A program made the position numbers and the translations under genes. The notes under the pieces are model-generated. The model was not told where the DNA came from. It was given only the letters and a program-made list of their open reading frames with translations, and made no database searches. A stretch of 64,000 bases of DNA. Origin: Monarcha castaneiventris obscurior. Lineage: Eukaryota > Chordata > Aves > Passeriformes > Monarchidae. The stretch covers positions 1,674,001 through 1,738,000 of the forward strand of contig JAMPIT010000174.1 in NCBI GenBank assembly GCA_026261815.1. Direction: 5' to 3'. This document shows, one piece after another, positions 50,401-62,995 of this stretch; within the stretch, counting starts at the first letter, position 1, and every line of letters begins with the position of its first letter.

Positions 50401-52139
50401 AATTTACTAAGAAATGCAAGAATGCTTTATGTGATTGTCTTGGTCCACTAATTATCCATTCTTTCTGAATGACTTTGCAAAATACACTAGAATCAATACT
50501 GTGTTTAATTCTTGATCAGTGACAGAGGTGCTGAATAACAGAGTACTGATCACCTTTAAACGGAGTTCCCACACTGAAATCTACCTATAGCCAAGTCATA
50601 ATCTGTACATCTTGCTTATTTAGTATAAAACCTTTTTTCTAAAAAAAACTGTGTCATGCAGTACTGAGTTAAACCCCAATGCTCCTGACAGCTTATGTTA
50701 TGCAATTCAGAGGCAGATGGAAATAAAAAACTGAATGGAAAAACCTTCATCAGGCACTTCACAATGAACAGCTGAGAAATCATGCTGGTTTGACAAGACA
50801 TACTTTTGAAATAAGCATTCTGACCGGCCTTAAATAAATCCTTATCTTTCTTGACTTTTTAGTTAATTCCCAGGTCAGCTTTTTACATTAGTCTTATAGA
50901 ATATAGTAAAACACCTTAATTAGAATTAGGTGCCCTAAATTAGGATTAAATTCATGTTTACTTTCTGAATGCTTGACATACTTTTTGATCCCCATCAGTA
51001 AAAAAGAAATATATAGGATGATTGACATTTTCAGTCATATGCTAATGATTTGAAATAGAAGTTTTTAAAATAAATCCTGGAAAAAAAAAAAATTATATTA
51101 AATATTTTATTTTCCTTGTAAGAAGGGATCTTCAATGTATTTCACTTAAATTTTAAAATTAGGGGGTTTTTTGTTCTGCAGTTTATTACCAAATGTTTGC
51201 TATGGGCAGTGAAAATCTTGTTCCCATTGGCTACAATGGCAAAAAATGTAGTTTTGTTGGAGATTCAGAATATTTAGTATGGTACAATATCTGTTTCATA
51301 TGGGAAAATACCCTATGCTGCTCTCCTCAAATTGTAGTTTCACAGTATGTCAGCTTCCATGACGACATCAATTTAAAGCATTTCCAACCTCTTCGTCTCC
51401 TCTGCTGTGCTAACATGAGCTTTCATGAGGTTGGACTCTAGGCTGAAACAATGAACCAATGCAGGTCAAAAGTACCCCAAGGGAAAACCCTTTTATTTTC
51501 AAGCCAGGTGAGTTCAGTGATCTTGGTGACAGTGCAGCCCCACAAAGAATTGTGTCAGCTCAACTGTGCCTGGAGGTGGTGTGAGGGCACACACACAAGT
51601 AGCTGGGACAGGGATGCACACAGGGAACTTCCTGCTCTTCCAGTCTGGTTACACAAAACTGGCAATGTTAAAGTAGTGTGAGTTTTAGTTATATCAACCA
51701 GCTGCATGCCAAATGACAAGTACAAACATTTCAGATGTAGATTTGCCTCAATTTCTGGGAGGGGAATTTGTGTTTCAATTACTATCTTAGATGAGCTGCC
51801 ATGCCTGAATGCAGTCCATTTGTGTCCAGTTGTGACAAAGACAAGCGGCAGCACAGGTCTTCCATTCATATGTGTTGTTAAATCATTCAGGTCATATAAA
51901 GGACACTGAGATCTATTCTTCTAATGTAAAGGAAACTTTCCTGTCCAATCACACACTGGTAGTCATTCTTGCACTTCTTCAAGGAAGTGATATGGGATCA
52001 AACCCCTTTGCACCTACACACCCCGTACTCAGACCCGGTCTCCTTACTGGCTCCACCCCAGGCTTCCCAGGGCAGAGTCTCAGATGACTAAATCTAAAAA
52101 AAGTTAATCATCGTGCAATAACTAAGTAACAAAATAACA
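44484..52139. other. AT-rich, repeat-poor non-coding DNA
   Basis: This is the longest stretch without any recognisable mobile element. It is strongly AT-rich, especially 45200-48000, with a short TA repeat near 47324-47350. Low repeat content suggests selective constraint (conserved enhancers) or simply old intron; I cannot tell without alignment. At 47959-48039 on the minus strand an excellent acceptor precedes a 26-codon frame ending in a stop, but no other exon supports it. Confidence 0.45.
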
Positions 52140-52385
52140 GCTTGAGCTGGGTGACTTTGAGGAAGGACCCTGAACAAAGGAATCCCCATGGGCTTTTATA
52201 CCCTTACGGTGCAAGGGTGAGAAAGTCTGTGCTTAGGCCTAGGGTCCTGCCCCCAGAGCTCAGGCTGCAGCTCTCACTGCAGCTGCACACAGAAGTTCCT
52301 GCACCGAGGGTATTCCTCCACACCAAACAGCATCATGCAGTGTAAATTCTAACTGCAGTCAATGTGGCAGCATTGAATAAATGTG
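52140..52385 (+). mobile_element. Possible LTR remnant
   Basis: After AT-rich DNA, composition turns GC-rich and shows a TATA box in gggcttttata (ttttata at 52194-52200) and a polyadenylation signal aataaa at 52376-52381, about 180 bases apart. The surroundings of the TATA box resemble avian ERV LTRs I remember only vaguely. No terminal repeats or target-site duplication were found. It could equally be a host promoter-like or non-functional stretch. Confidence 0.3.
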
Positions 52386-55300
52386 GCGTAAAATGCTTAT
52401 ATCAAGAACTCAAGATCTGATACCATCTTTCTAAATTTCTGTATAGTTGTAAAAAGCAAAACTTCTTAGTTTAACTAAAGTTATTGGTGTTTGTCTAAAA
52501 ACTACCCCAAGATATATAACTTGTATGGCCAGTGGACATATGCATGCATAATTTCTGCTGTTTTCTGTCTATTTTTGCTAGTTTAAAAGACGATGTAGAT
52601 TTCAAAATGTAAAACCCCAGGATCAGAATTTATATTGGATTATATCCAAGTTATCCATCCCTATTTCAAAGCATCCAAATTTTATGTAATGTATTTTCCA
52701 GTTAGTCAGATTTTTGAATTCTTTTTCAGATTTCAATAATGTAAAATCCTTGTCCAGAAGATGCAATACTAATTCCTTGTAATCAGATTACACACGTATG
52801 TGTGGCAAAATAGGTTTTTATTCCCTTCTGCCACCTAACTGACGAGATAAGGAATTCATCTAGTAGGTGGTATAGCCACCAGTTTATAATACTCTAATCA
52901 CCCTGTTAATTGCTGAGGGTTTTTTTACTTTTCATTTGCTCAAAACACTTGTGTGTGAATGAACATAAATATATTTTTCCTTTATTTTGCCAAGCTTAAT
53001 CGCATAATTCTTCACAGTGATGTTAACGAGTGTCAGAATGATTTATAATAACTATTCTTCTACCTCTCTGTCTTGGTTTTTATGTATTACTATTATGATG
53101 CCCTTTTCCATAATGAAATAGCTTTGTCTCGCCTTATATGAATTTAGCCACACATCCTTCTCTGTCTCTCTCTGTAAATATTGAAAATAAAACTGGATGT
53201 TTGGAACAATTTTTAAAAAATGCGTATTGCATATATTTATGCAGAAAATAGAGCCACTTCAGTAATAACTGGCAGAGACACATGTATCATGAGCAAATTT
53301 TAGTGGCATAGTTTTCCACTCCATTATATGTTTGGTTTTTCTTTTCAGTTGAGGTAATTTAATGTCCGTTTTCTTCCTATTGTTTGTCAACTTGTTTGTT
53401 TGTGTGAAACACTATAAATACTGTCTCAGCATGTTGCCATAACAATTGTTTTATTTTCACACATGTGGTAGAATTCTGATGAGATTGTGAAACTACCATA
53501 TAAACAGTTTGAAAGACAAGTGTCTGAGATGTATGATCACAAAGAAGTAAGGGTCCATGTTTTCTACATTTTCTATGCTGTTTTATTACAAGACTGATCC
53601 TAATTGGAACCATCTTTAGGCTTACTAATAACTTCATTACAATGCTGTTCATTAGAAGAAACAGAAAGCAGGCTAAATTTCATTGTGGGCCATACTGACA
53701 CGTATGATGGTTTAATTTCTCTTCCCACCCTTCTTCAAACCTCTGATGAGAGTATGGCACCTGTGGGTTCAAAAGTGCCATATGTAAATGACTGAATTCT
53801 TCTGCAGACGTAGCTAGACGTGGTGGTTGCTGTTTAAAGATCTGGCTGACACTGTGATGACTTATGTATGTGACAGCTCCTTGATTTCAAGGCCATTTGA
53901 AGTCAGTGGAAATGCTCACAATGTGTAAAGACAAAATGCAAATTCTTCCTCCATCACAAAGTATTTTCACATGAAGAAAGGGCTGCACTGTCAAATGGCA
54001 AACACAAACTTTAAAATGGTAGTGTTCTAGAAAGAGAGTATCTGAAACCAGAAATTATTCATTCAGTGCAGCTGATCATTGTTTGAATAATTTTTCTAAG
54101 TGAAAAGAATTTCTGCCAATGGTCAGTATGGAAATCCTAAGCAGAAATGTTAAACCATGTGCACATTTATCATGTGAATTTTGTGGATGAGTTTATTTTT
54201 GCGCTTTTGTGTACTTTCTAGATAGATGTTTGTAGGGCAATATCATACTCTTCCTAGACAAAGTGAGGCATTGGGTCAGTTTTTGCTATTGACCTAGGAA
54301 AGGTCTACACTCATCTCGAGAAACAGTGCTGTGGGGTGTCACTGTGCCTGAACTGAAATCAATTAGGCATTAATATATTTTGAGACAATACTAAAGACAA
54401 AAGCACCTGCTGCAAAATCACACTTGGTCAAAGAAAGTGATAATGGTGAACCTTAATCCATCTGTTTACTGGCAACTTCAGCATGAATTTTTGTCTCTGT
54501 GTTGGTGCTGTGGATTGGAGAAGGGATTTGGAGATTTTGCCATTCACACAATCATAATCACTTTCTTGGACTTTAACATCAGAAGAGAGCAATTCATGTA
54601 GTCAGTGCTGCCCACACAAACCCATAGTATTTCCTCTGAATCTGCCTTCAAAAATAATAGTGATGGATTATCTAGCAAACACCTTTTGGAATCACAGGCA
54701 ATCTTGATACTTAAAATTCCAGTAGAGAAAAATGCACATATCTACTGGTGAATTATTAATTTTAAATATTTTTATTGTCTGTCTATTGACTGAATCTTAA
54801 GTAAGCTTTTCTCTACCAGATCTTTTTCTGTTGCTTTTCAGTCCTCCAGTGGGCTTCACCAAGACTAGAGGCTTCTGCTGCACCTCCACATCAGCTTTCT
54901 GTAATTCATAATTTTGTGTCACTACTTTATTTCTTCCTCTTGATCAGCAATGTTTCAGGTAGCAAATCTGCTATATCCCTCTGAAAATGAAATTCCTTAA
55001 AATAATGTGTATATATTTTTTTTCCATTTTACATGTACTTCACATAAGGGTGTACAGATGATTTCTTATGTAAATGAACAAGCAAAAACAGCACTAGATC
55101 TGAGCCCATTTAATGTTCTACCTATATGAACATGACCTGTAAGCGCTGCATATGAGTTGTCAGTGACAGCTAATACCTCTTCATTTTCCTTCTTCCTTTT
55201 GTCATCTGATCCCTTCTAAAAGGTTGAAGCAATGGTTTCTAAATTTTTAATCATATAAAACTCCCAGCAGGATTAAGTAGTATTTTGTGGAATTTACAGC

Positions 55301-58300
55301 AATGAGTGGGCAGTTCTACTTTCTGTCCTGTTCATTATATTGGTGGATAGGCAGCTAGAACTGCTGGGGGATTTTGTTTACTTACTGGCATGTTTTTGAG
55401 GCTCCTCTCAATGAAACCAACATTTTGGTAAAACGATTAATGGTTTCTTAACCTAAGAAACTGAGTGTGCACTGAAGTGGAGACCTGATGGATAACAGTG
55501 AGGGCATAGCAGCTATGTGCTATGTGTTGGTGTCACTCACCTGCCAGGGAGGCTGGACATATGCCAGAGATGCTAGAGTTGCAATATTTTCCCAAAGCTG
55601 TTACTGAAACTCAATAATGCAAGCCAATAAACACCTAGTATCACCTGTTTCAAGCAGTTCTTTGCCTTGCAGATGCATCTAAAGTCAGCCATGGGAGGGA
55701 CAAGTTAGTTTAATATACAGTATTTGGGTCAATGCATTGAAATGTGACAGCTGTGAAATTGGGAAATATGAAAACCAAGAGCAAATGGATGAACAGCAGC
55801 ATAGAAGCATAAATGCCTGATTAACTGCAGGCATTTTGGTGATTATGTTCAGGACAAATTTCAGGAATCTTCCCTCAGCAGCAAAAGCAGAAGTCTTGAG
55901 GGAATAGTTCTCAAACGGTAGTTTCATAATGGTAAGGTATTTTACAGCAGGAGAACTTTCTGAACGTAGGAACCTTGCTGAAAAATACATAATTGTGGAC
56001 TGGAAAATGATGCTTAGGGTTTTTTATTGTCTTTCACTCATTAATGTGACATACCTGTATAAGACATTTACAGAGTAAAATATATTAAAAATCAGAAAAC
56101 AGGATATTATCCTCATTATGCCATTACTTCAAAATGTTCTAAAACAGGAAATAAATCTGGACAGAAAAAAAAATATTCTGCTTAAAACTGTTGAGGCTTT
56201 CTCCTTTTTGCTTTTTACTCTCCACCTTCACTTAGAGGTCAGCATTTATAAATGTTTAAGATGTCAGTTTTAATACCTGTTTCATGTAAAAATAAAATTA
56301 ATTTCAAAATCATGAAACAAGAGAGCGTTTTTACTGTTACTTATCTCAGCTGTTTACAAAGTTATTGAAAGGGTTAAGTAGCATACTATCAGTCATGCAT
56401 ATGAAATTTGGAGTGAGAGGAAGCAAGTGGATTTGAGGTTGTTCTCCTTCAGTTCATTCAAGGTTCACTGAACAGGAAAGTGAATTTTTATTATCACTTC
56501 CTGTGAAAGAGCAGTTGACAGGACCCATCAGGGAACTGCCAGAAACCTCAAGAGTTTTGAGTATGAAGCCCAGAGTCCATTGCAAAGTTTCCATGACAAC
56601 ACACTCATTAAAATAAAAGGAAATTGTGCCTGATATTTACAGCTTTCAGCATACAGTTGAAAGCCTTGTATCTCAGATTTCCAGAGTATTTACACCTGGG
56701 ACCCAAGAATGCAGGCTGTCAAGAAATAAAGGGTAGTTGTAACATTTAGCTGTGAAAGCAGAAAGGTTGTTTGCAGGTTAGATTTCAGAATTCTTCAATT
56801 TCTCAAATTGTAGTGAACGTTTCTTCTGTCTCTTTGTGTGGTGTGCTAAAGGGTGAAATGGACTTAATATTAGCTCAAAAACAGTCTTAAGGGAAGGTTA
56901 TAGTGAGAGGAGTTTTATGGAAGACAGGGATATTTTTCCAAGACAAGGGATTTAGCTCTGAAAATAATAAAATTTAATTTATTTAGCTACAAATATCTAA
57001 ATTGCAAAAGATAAATCATCACTGATGCTTTCTCAGGTGTGGTAGCAGTCATCAACATTGTGGTAAAGAACCGCAGGGAAGAAGGGAGACAATAATAACA
57101 TAGGTTGTTTATTTGAGGTACTGAAGTCCCACTGAGTTCTTTTCTTCAGTATCCCTACTCCTTACACTGCCCTTTTCCACGGCCTCCCTTAACAATCATG
57201 TTGGCTCCCTCTTTGTGACTTCTGTGCCAGGTTATTTATTTTTTACACAGGTGAGAAAGCTCAAAATGGGGATAAAATAACTAAGTGGAAAAGAGCAGGG
57301 ATGCCAGGGTAAGGCCAGTAACAGAACTAGAAAGTATTGTCTGATCTGGGTCAAGGACAGCTCTTATTGTCCCCGATTCTTCCATTTCTGTGATCATACA
57401 AGAGGTCAGGCTATAAAATTACTGTTGTTTATTTTGACCTCTGAATGGGTGAATCTCACACTTACCAGTTAACAGTAATCAAGTACATTGCTCTTAATAG
57501 ATATTGCAACAGAGTTAAAGAAAAGCAAAACACCTTACAAATAGACACAGGCAGATGTATACTTCAAATTACATAACTGCCCAGCATATACAGTAATTGT
57601 ACATTATACTGAGTTGTCTTCTTCCCTGACTACTGGCTTTATGCTGGCTGCTTGCCCAAACAGGTATCAAATTGCACTCTGTGAGTAACATCTTAGATGA
57701 ACAAAAACATCAGTGAGGGATGTGTGTCAGCTGCTTGGGAGGATATGTTTATGTGTGTGATTATATCAGAATTAGCCTGTTTATAGCTTCTGATTTGGTA
57801 AATTGCCTGCAAGGTCAGACAGTTGGACTCCTCTCTTTCCCTTGGTCTCAGCACTTGGGCTTTGATGTCCTTTGGGACTGATTCAATGCAGCAGCATTTG
57901 TTGCTGCCTTTTTTGCATCTGGTCAGAGGGAATAGAGACATTGCTCAGCAAGAAATTGCTGTCCCTGACACTGAGGTGTCCAAACTGGGACAAGGTGTCA
58001 ACAACTCCGTGCCTTCAAAAGAAAGGAACACATTTTGCTGTCTCCCCAGTTCATCAAATTTAGCAATTTCCACAAGTAATTCTTGAAGGAAGCTTGCAGT
58101 TTCTCTCTTCTCTGCCTAAGTTTGTAGTCTTCCCTTGTTAGCTATAGCTGATTTTGTTCATTTATAGGTGGCTGCTTTAATTTCTATGGTTTTCTTATTC
58201 AGTTGTCTTTCACTTGCACACTAAGACTACACTCTCTCCCCTCTGGCTTCCTAGAAATCCTTGCTCTAGTGCTTTGGTCACTGGTTGGTTGCAGATAGAG

Positions 58301-59241
58301 TAGGAGCACTGTTTTGCCTACTGGAGGAAGGTAGAGCTCCTTCTAATCTCAGGATGGTCTTTTTCTCACCTGCATACTCTCTCTGAATTAGATCCCTCTG
58401 GCAGGATCCCACTAATAAGCCCCTGAACTCTACAGGTCTCTTTGTCAAAGAGAGTGCACTCCAACACCATTTACCAGTTTTCTTAATTTCACCACCTTCA
58501 TGCTGTTAGACCATAAACCACAGCCACTGTATCAACCAGACATCTAGCATGTATGCAACTCTTTCTTCCAGACATATGAGTGTGACCCTCCGGTTCCTCA
58601 TACACAAAATATGAGACAAGAATACGCTAAACCTGTTGTGTGTTAGAAAAGTCAGCCAGTTCATGCAACCCAATTGTAATTTCAAACTGTTCATAAATCA
58701 GTTCTCAAAAATAAGCAAATAGCTTTTTCTCAGAGTAGAGATTCTTGGCAATGTTCTTCCATTTCTATGCCCTATACAGAACAGTTTGTTTCTCAAGACT
58801 TTCTACTTCATTTCAAGGCTTGTCTGATCTCTAACAGAGCTTCTGACAATAAATCTCATTGGAGCTAAAAGCCCTGTAGCTCTTTGCATGGTGCTGGCTT
58901 TTTCCCCCGTCTATGCTGAAAAGCAGCATCAATCTGTTCGTCCTTCAGTCATAAGATATATATCCTTGAGATATGCTAGAAAAGAACAGGAATTGAGATT
59001 GGAAAGATAAAAAAAAGTGATGAAAATTAGTGTGGGAAACGAGCTGGGGGGGTCATCTGGAGAGCAAGGGGATCTCGAGAATAAGTTTATTTTTTATAAA
59101 TCTGATATTTTTAAGACTCAGAAGGATACTTAGAATAAATTAAGTATTTGGTAGGTTGTTTCAATTATTCAAATGGCTTTGAAAATATCAGAAATGCTGA
59201 CAGTGTTTCTTTAAATGTTCTTAAAATGCTTTTCAACACAG
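52386..59241. other. Non-coding DNA, no gene seen
   Basis: AT-rich. A very good acceptor at 54840 is followed by a gtaatt donor at 54900 with two open frames of about 20 codons; neither looks convincingly coding. Frames at 57823-58086 overlap on both strands and lack splice context. Confidence 0.45.
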
Positions 59242-59363
59242 AAGTCACTGACTGTGTGGAGGCAAGTGTAAAACATACAAGAAGTATATTAGCGAGAGAA
59301 AGAAAACTTTGGTACATGAGGTCTCTTAATACAGTTCAGTCTTTTAAAAATTACTGTTGTCAG
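59242..59363 (+). CDS. Candidate internal coding exon, protein not identified
   Basis: The acceptor (…cttttcaacacag) ends at 59241 and the donor cag/gtgaaa starts at 59364. The 122-bp interval enters with two bases completing a codon, holds 40 codons and leaves in phase 0. The translation is basic and contains …ILARERKLWYMRSLNTVQSF…, which reads like a helical soluble protein. The acceptor pyrimidine tract is modest. It joins in phase to the terminal-exon candidate at 60975. No family recognised. Confidence 0.25.
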
Positions 59364-60974
59364 GTGAAACCATTAGGTATCCCTTGGAAAATATTTTTAC
59401 AAGTAAAATCCAGCAGAGCTAGTACTAAAAAAACCAGTATTCTGTTTTTACAGTGATTTCATTGTCTTGATGGTGTAACTCAGTGCAGATTGAGTTTCTG
59501 TTTTCTCAAGATCCTACATCAGTTTTGTGGAAGCACTTCACAGAGTGGAAAAAAAAAGTTAGAAAGCTTTAAAATATGACACCATGTGAAGGGATTCACT
59601 AATAGTGCCACTGTGAGTATTACAGGTGTCAATAGCTCGTTGCGCTCTAGTGTCATGCTTACTGTTTGTTGTGTACTGTAGACTAGCATCACCCACTCCA
59701 TGGTGTTAGGGGGAAATTCAGGAATGTACACAGAATGGCTTAATAGGTCTCTTATGAACTTGAAAGGTTAAGAGATTATAAAGATCCTGGATAAATTCTA
59801 TTCTGAGGACTCTCATGGTGCTGGGGAAGGTCAATAGATGTTGCAAATATTAGCAAATTTGTGGTGACGGACTTGCTATACTGGCTGCAAGCAGACTTAC
59901 AGGATGAATGTAGTAGGTGTCTGCAAGGTCAGGTGCCCCTTTGCCAGTATCTTTGGAAGATTCCCCATTTTCTGAACTAATACAGTCATCTCACTTCTTG
60001 GGATTTGAGCTTTCTTTTCATCACAAGCATCATCTGCCAACACTCAGCCAGTCAGCAGCTTGTAATTAGCCTCTTCCCATAATAAAGGCACCCAAATCTC
60101 AGGGAGCAGCCACAGGCCTCACAGATCCCTGCTTTCTGTCTGTGTATAGCAGATTCTAATAAAAACATCTACCCTTATTCTTTTTTTCTCTTTTCTATCT
60201 GAAAACTTTCCACAGAAGTCTGTGAGGTGATTTGAGTTTGGGATCTGGAATTTTTGGACCATAGAGTGAATAAAAGCATATGGGTGATAAGGATCAGCGG
60301 GGCCTCACCACGGCTGAAGAGACATACACTTCATACACAGAAATCCACTCAAGCTGTCTTCAGTACTCTTCTAGGATGCAGTGGATGGGCACCAGCATAT
60401 TTTCCTAGCACTTGTTTTGTGGAGTGGTGATCAGGCTGATGGAAAAAAATGCCCATTTTAAGTTGTAAATACGTTAGAAATGCCATTTTGATGTGCTTTG
60501 GATAATGCACAATTATAAGACATAAAATCCTAATGTTACTGAGATATTAATAAGGTTTCTGCTTGAATTCCTAAAGACTCAGCCCCTCCTCAGGGCTGTG
60601 AATTTAAGGAGTAGGAATCTGTGAATGTAGGAAGTTGTGTTAAGTTATAGAAAGACCAGGAGAGCTTCTCTTTGATGTCCTGTACCCATTACTACTCTCT
60701 GCTGCAGAAATCTTCACGCTGCCCCAAACACAGAACAGTATTTGCCATTTGATTCAGTTTACTTGTTGAGTGGGTGACCTATCTCCTACATTGCTGGATC
60801 TGAAATGGAAAATGATGGTTGCAGGAAGGAATGTGCTTAGTTAGCATCATCATCCTAGAAAACAAATTTTTGGAGTAATATATTATATCCAAATCTCTAA
60901 CATAAACTTTAAAAACTCTTTTTTTGCATGAACTTATTTTCAAGTATGTATTGTTCTGGATGTGTTTTCAAAAG

Positions 60975-61157
60975 GCATTTTTGAAAGTTTTGATGAAAAA
61001 TGGCTATGTAGAAGAACTTCACAGAACTAGCCATCCAGTTCTGGCTTACACTAACCATATGCCAGTACAGCTTGGAAAGACTACTGTTCAGAGGAATCGA
61101 AGAGATTGGGAACTGGATTTTAAACTCCAACACATTAATACAAAATTCCGTCACTAA
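60975..61157 (+). CDS. Candidate 3'-terminal coding exon, protein not identified
   Basis: An open frame runs from an acceptor-like caaaag at 60974 (or caag at 60944, same phase) to a TAA at 61155-61157. An aataaa signal lies 49 bases further at 61206-61211 and is followed by GT/T-rich sequence, as in a 3' end. The ~60-residue translation is mixed and protein-like (…NGYVEELHRTSHPVLAY… and …QRNRRDWELDFKLQH…). Entry in phase 0 fits the exit phase of 59242-59363. The acceptor is weak, so this could be a processed pseudogene fragment or chance. Confidence 0.3.
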   Translation, partial: AFLKVLMKNGYVEELHRTSHPVLAYTNHMPVQLGKTTVQRNRRDWELDFKLQHINTKFRH

Positions 61158-61325
61158 TATTTAGTTGAAAAATACTAAAGCTATCAGTATTGTCTCCTGT
61201 TTTTAAATAAACCCTAGAGACCTGAGCTTTGTTTACTAGTTTTGGGGTTTTCTTTCTTTCACTTTTTTTTTTTTTTTTCGCTTATTGTTCATGAACTTAA
61301 CATCTAACTAAACCTTTATTCACAG

Positions 61326-61429
61326 ATGGGGACTTGTGCATGTGATTTTCAACACATACCATTGTGCAGGCTCTGTGGAGAAAAGTAGTCCCTCTCCTTA
61401 CATTATTTATGGCTTTTTCATGCAGAGAG
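61326..61429 (+). CDS. Candidate internal coding exon, protein not identified
   Basis: The acceptor aacctttattcacag ends at 61325 and a strong donor (agag/gtgaga) starts at 61430. In the 104-bp interval two frames are stopped and one is open: one base, 34 codons, one base. The translation begins WGLVHVIFNTYHCAG and ends YGFFMQR, aromatic-rich. Its leftover base joins the two bases opening the exon at 61812 to give GAC (Asp). No family recognised. Confidence 0.3.
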
Positions 61430-61811
61430 GTGAGATACTTTAAATGGTTCAATAACTGTCTTCTATTTAATTGTGTCAGCAAGAAGAGTCTATTCTTTCC
61501 TGTACTTTCCATTCCGTGGTTCTCTGATTTTCTTCTGGCTGTCTCTGATCTGTAAAGACAGTCCTGTCTTCCTGAAATTGTATCTTCAGCAGGGATAGTA
61601 GGTGAATTGGATCAGATAAAACCTGATCTGTACACAACCCTAAAACTCAAGTGGAATCAGAATAGTTCCAACGGGCACCAGTGGCTCTTTGACCTTCAAA
61701 ATCAATACAGCAAAGAAGTTATTACTTTCTTAAATTACATGGATGTCATTGTTAGTTAGGCACATTTCAAAATATAAACATACACAAAGCAGTTTATTAA
61801 ATTTCCTACAG

Positions 61812-61912
61812 ACCTGGAAGCTCAGAGTAAAACCAGCCATGAAAACGTACTGCAGATGTATCAGAATTCTCATGGTGTGGGGGAAGATGAACAGACACAG
61901 CAAAAGCATTAA
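61812..61912 (+). CDS. Candidate 3'-terminal coding exon, protein not identified
   Basis: The acceptor ttattaaatttcctacag ends at 61811. After two bases that complete a codon from 61326-61429, 32 codons run to TAA at 61910-61912. The translation is polar and acidic at the C-terminus (…HGVGEDEQTQQKH, stop), with composition typical of a flexible tail and unlike chance AT-rich frames. A polyadenylation signal aataaa follows at 62347-62352. Phase agreement with the upstream candidate is support, but would occur by chance one time in three. Confidence 0.3.
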
Positions 61913-62862
61913 AAATCTTCTGTGGTGCTTTTTTCTAGGGCCACAATCCTTAAAATGCATACACAAAATAATTTTTTCTTTAGTTTCTTACTAATGAAAG
62001 AATCTGTTTCCAGGTTGGTGTCATGCTACAGTAAGTAACCTACTCTTAACCCTTACCCACACCTGTAAGAATAGCACTGTAATCACTAATTACTATCTTT
62101 CATTTGGGCTAACATTATGTTTTTCGAAGTCCAGTGCTCTATCAGATGAGAAAACCAGCAGTGAGAAGTGTGTAACTGCACCCATTCTACCCTGCACCAT
62201 GAGAAAGCCCCTGGAGGTGGGTCTGACAGGTGGTGTGACCCCAGCAATGGGATTTCTTCAGCATCTTAGATGTCCTCTCAACTCATCAGTTTGCAGGATC
62301 CCTTTTTTTCCCCTCTTTATGAAAGAGAATTAATGAGAGTACAACCAATAAAACATAAGAATAGTTTGCATAGAAAAAGTGTGATTTTATGTTGCCTCAT
62401 TTGGAAGATTTCTTTAAATTATATTTATAGAACCTGTTAACCAATTTGATGCTCACAATACTAATTGTAGTAGTGATAATAGCTGTAGTCATTCTACTAT
62501 GAAATGAACATTGAGGAAAAAGGCTGTGCTACCAATAATCACTGGAATAGACAGCCACTGGAGCATGTAATCTAACAAATCACTGAAGAAATCACTGTAA
62601 CATTTCTTGGATCAATAATACAAATTGTTTGGTACTTACATAGGTGAAAAGAATGAGACCAATTAATGCCATTGTTGCAAATCATTGATTAGTAGCCTTA
62701 AAAAAATGTTAATTTTGAAACCTAAAACCTAAAATATGTCTTTGTGTCATGGGTCCTTGTAATGAGCCATTGAAATTTGAAGTATGTTTTCAGCTGGTGT
62801 AAAGATATAAAACTTCATTGAAGTCAGTGGTATCATGCCATTTTAGATCAAGGACTAATTAC
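61913..62862. other. Non-coding DNA between the convergent candidate genes
   Basis: Contains a possible poly(A) signal at 62347-62352 on the plus strand and no further exon I can support on either strand. Confidence 0.4.
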
Positions 62863-62995
62863 CTTCAGTTTTGATAGTGAAGCCTAGAAGAACACCACTA
62901 AGTGGGTACTTCACATCATCTTTGATGGCAATGGATGTCTGGATATTGTTTGTCTCCTTAGCTAACCGGATGAGTTGGAAGATTCCGAAAGGCCT
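62863..62995 (-). CDS. Internal coding exon of a minus-strand gene, protein not identified
   Basis: Read on the minus strand, a strong acceptor (ttttctttcccttatttcag) ends next to 62995. The 133-bp exon runs to 62863, followed by the donor gaag/gtaatt. It opens in phase 0 and contains 44 codons plus one base. The translation starts RPFGIFQLIRLAKETNN, continues with a lysine/aspartate stretch and a hydrophobic segment (PLSGVLLGFTIKTE). Residue composition, splice sites and phase all look like a real exon. A second pyrimidine-rich acceptor-like site lies ~70 bases upstream, near 63067. The next upstream exon seems to end at 63989 in the same phase. I recognise no domain. Confidence 0.55.
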
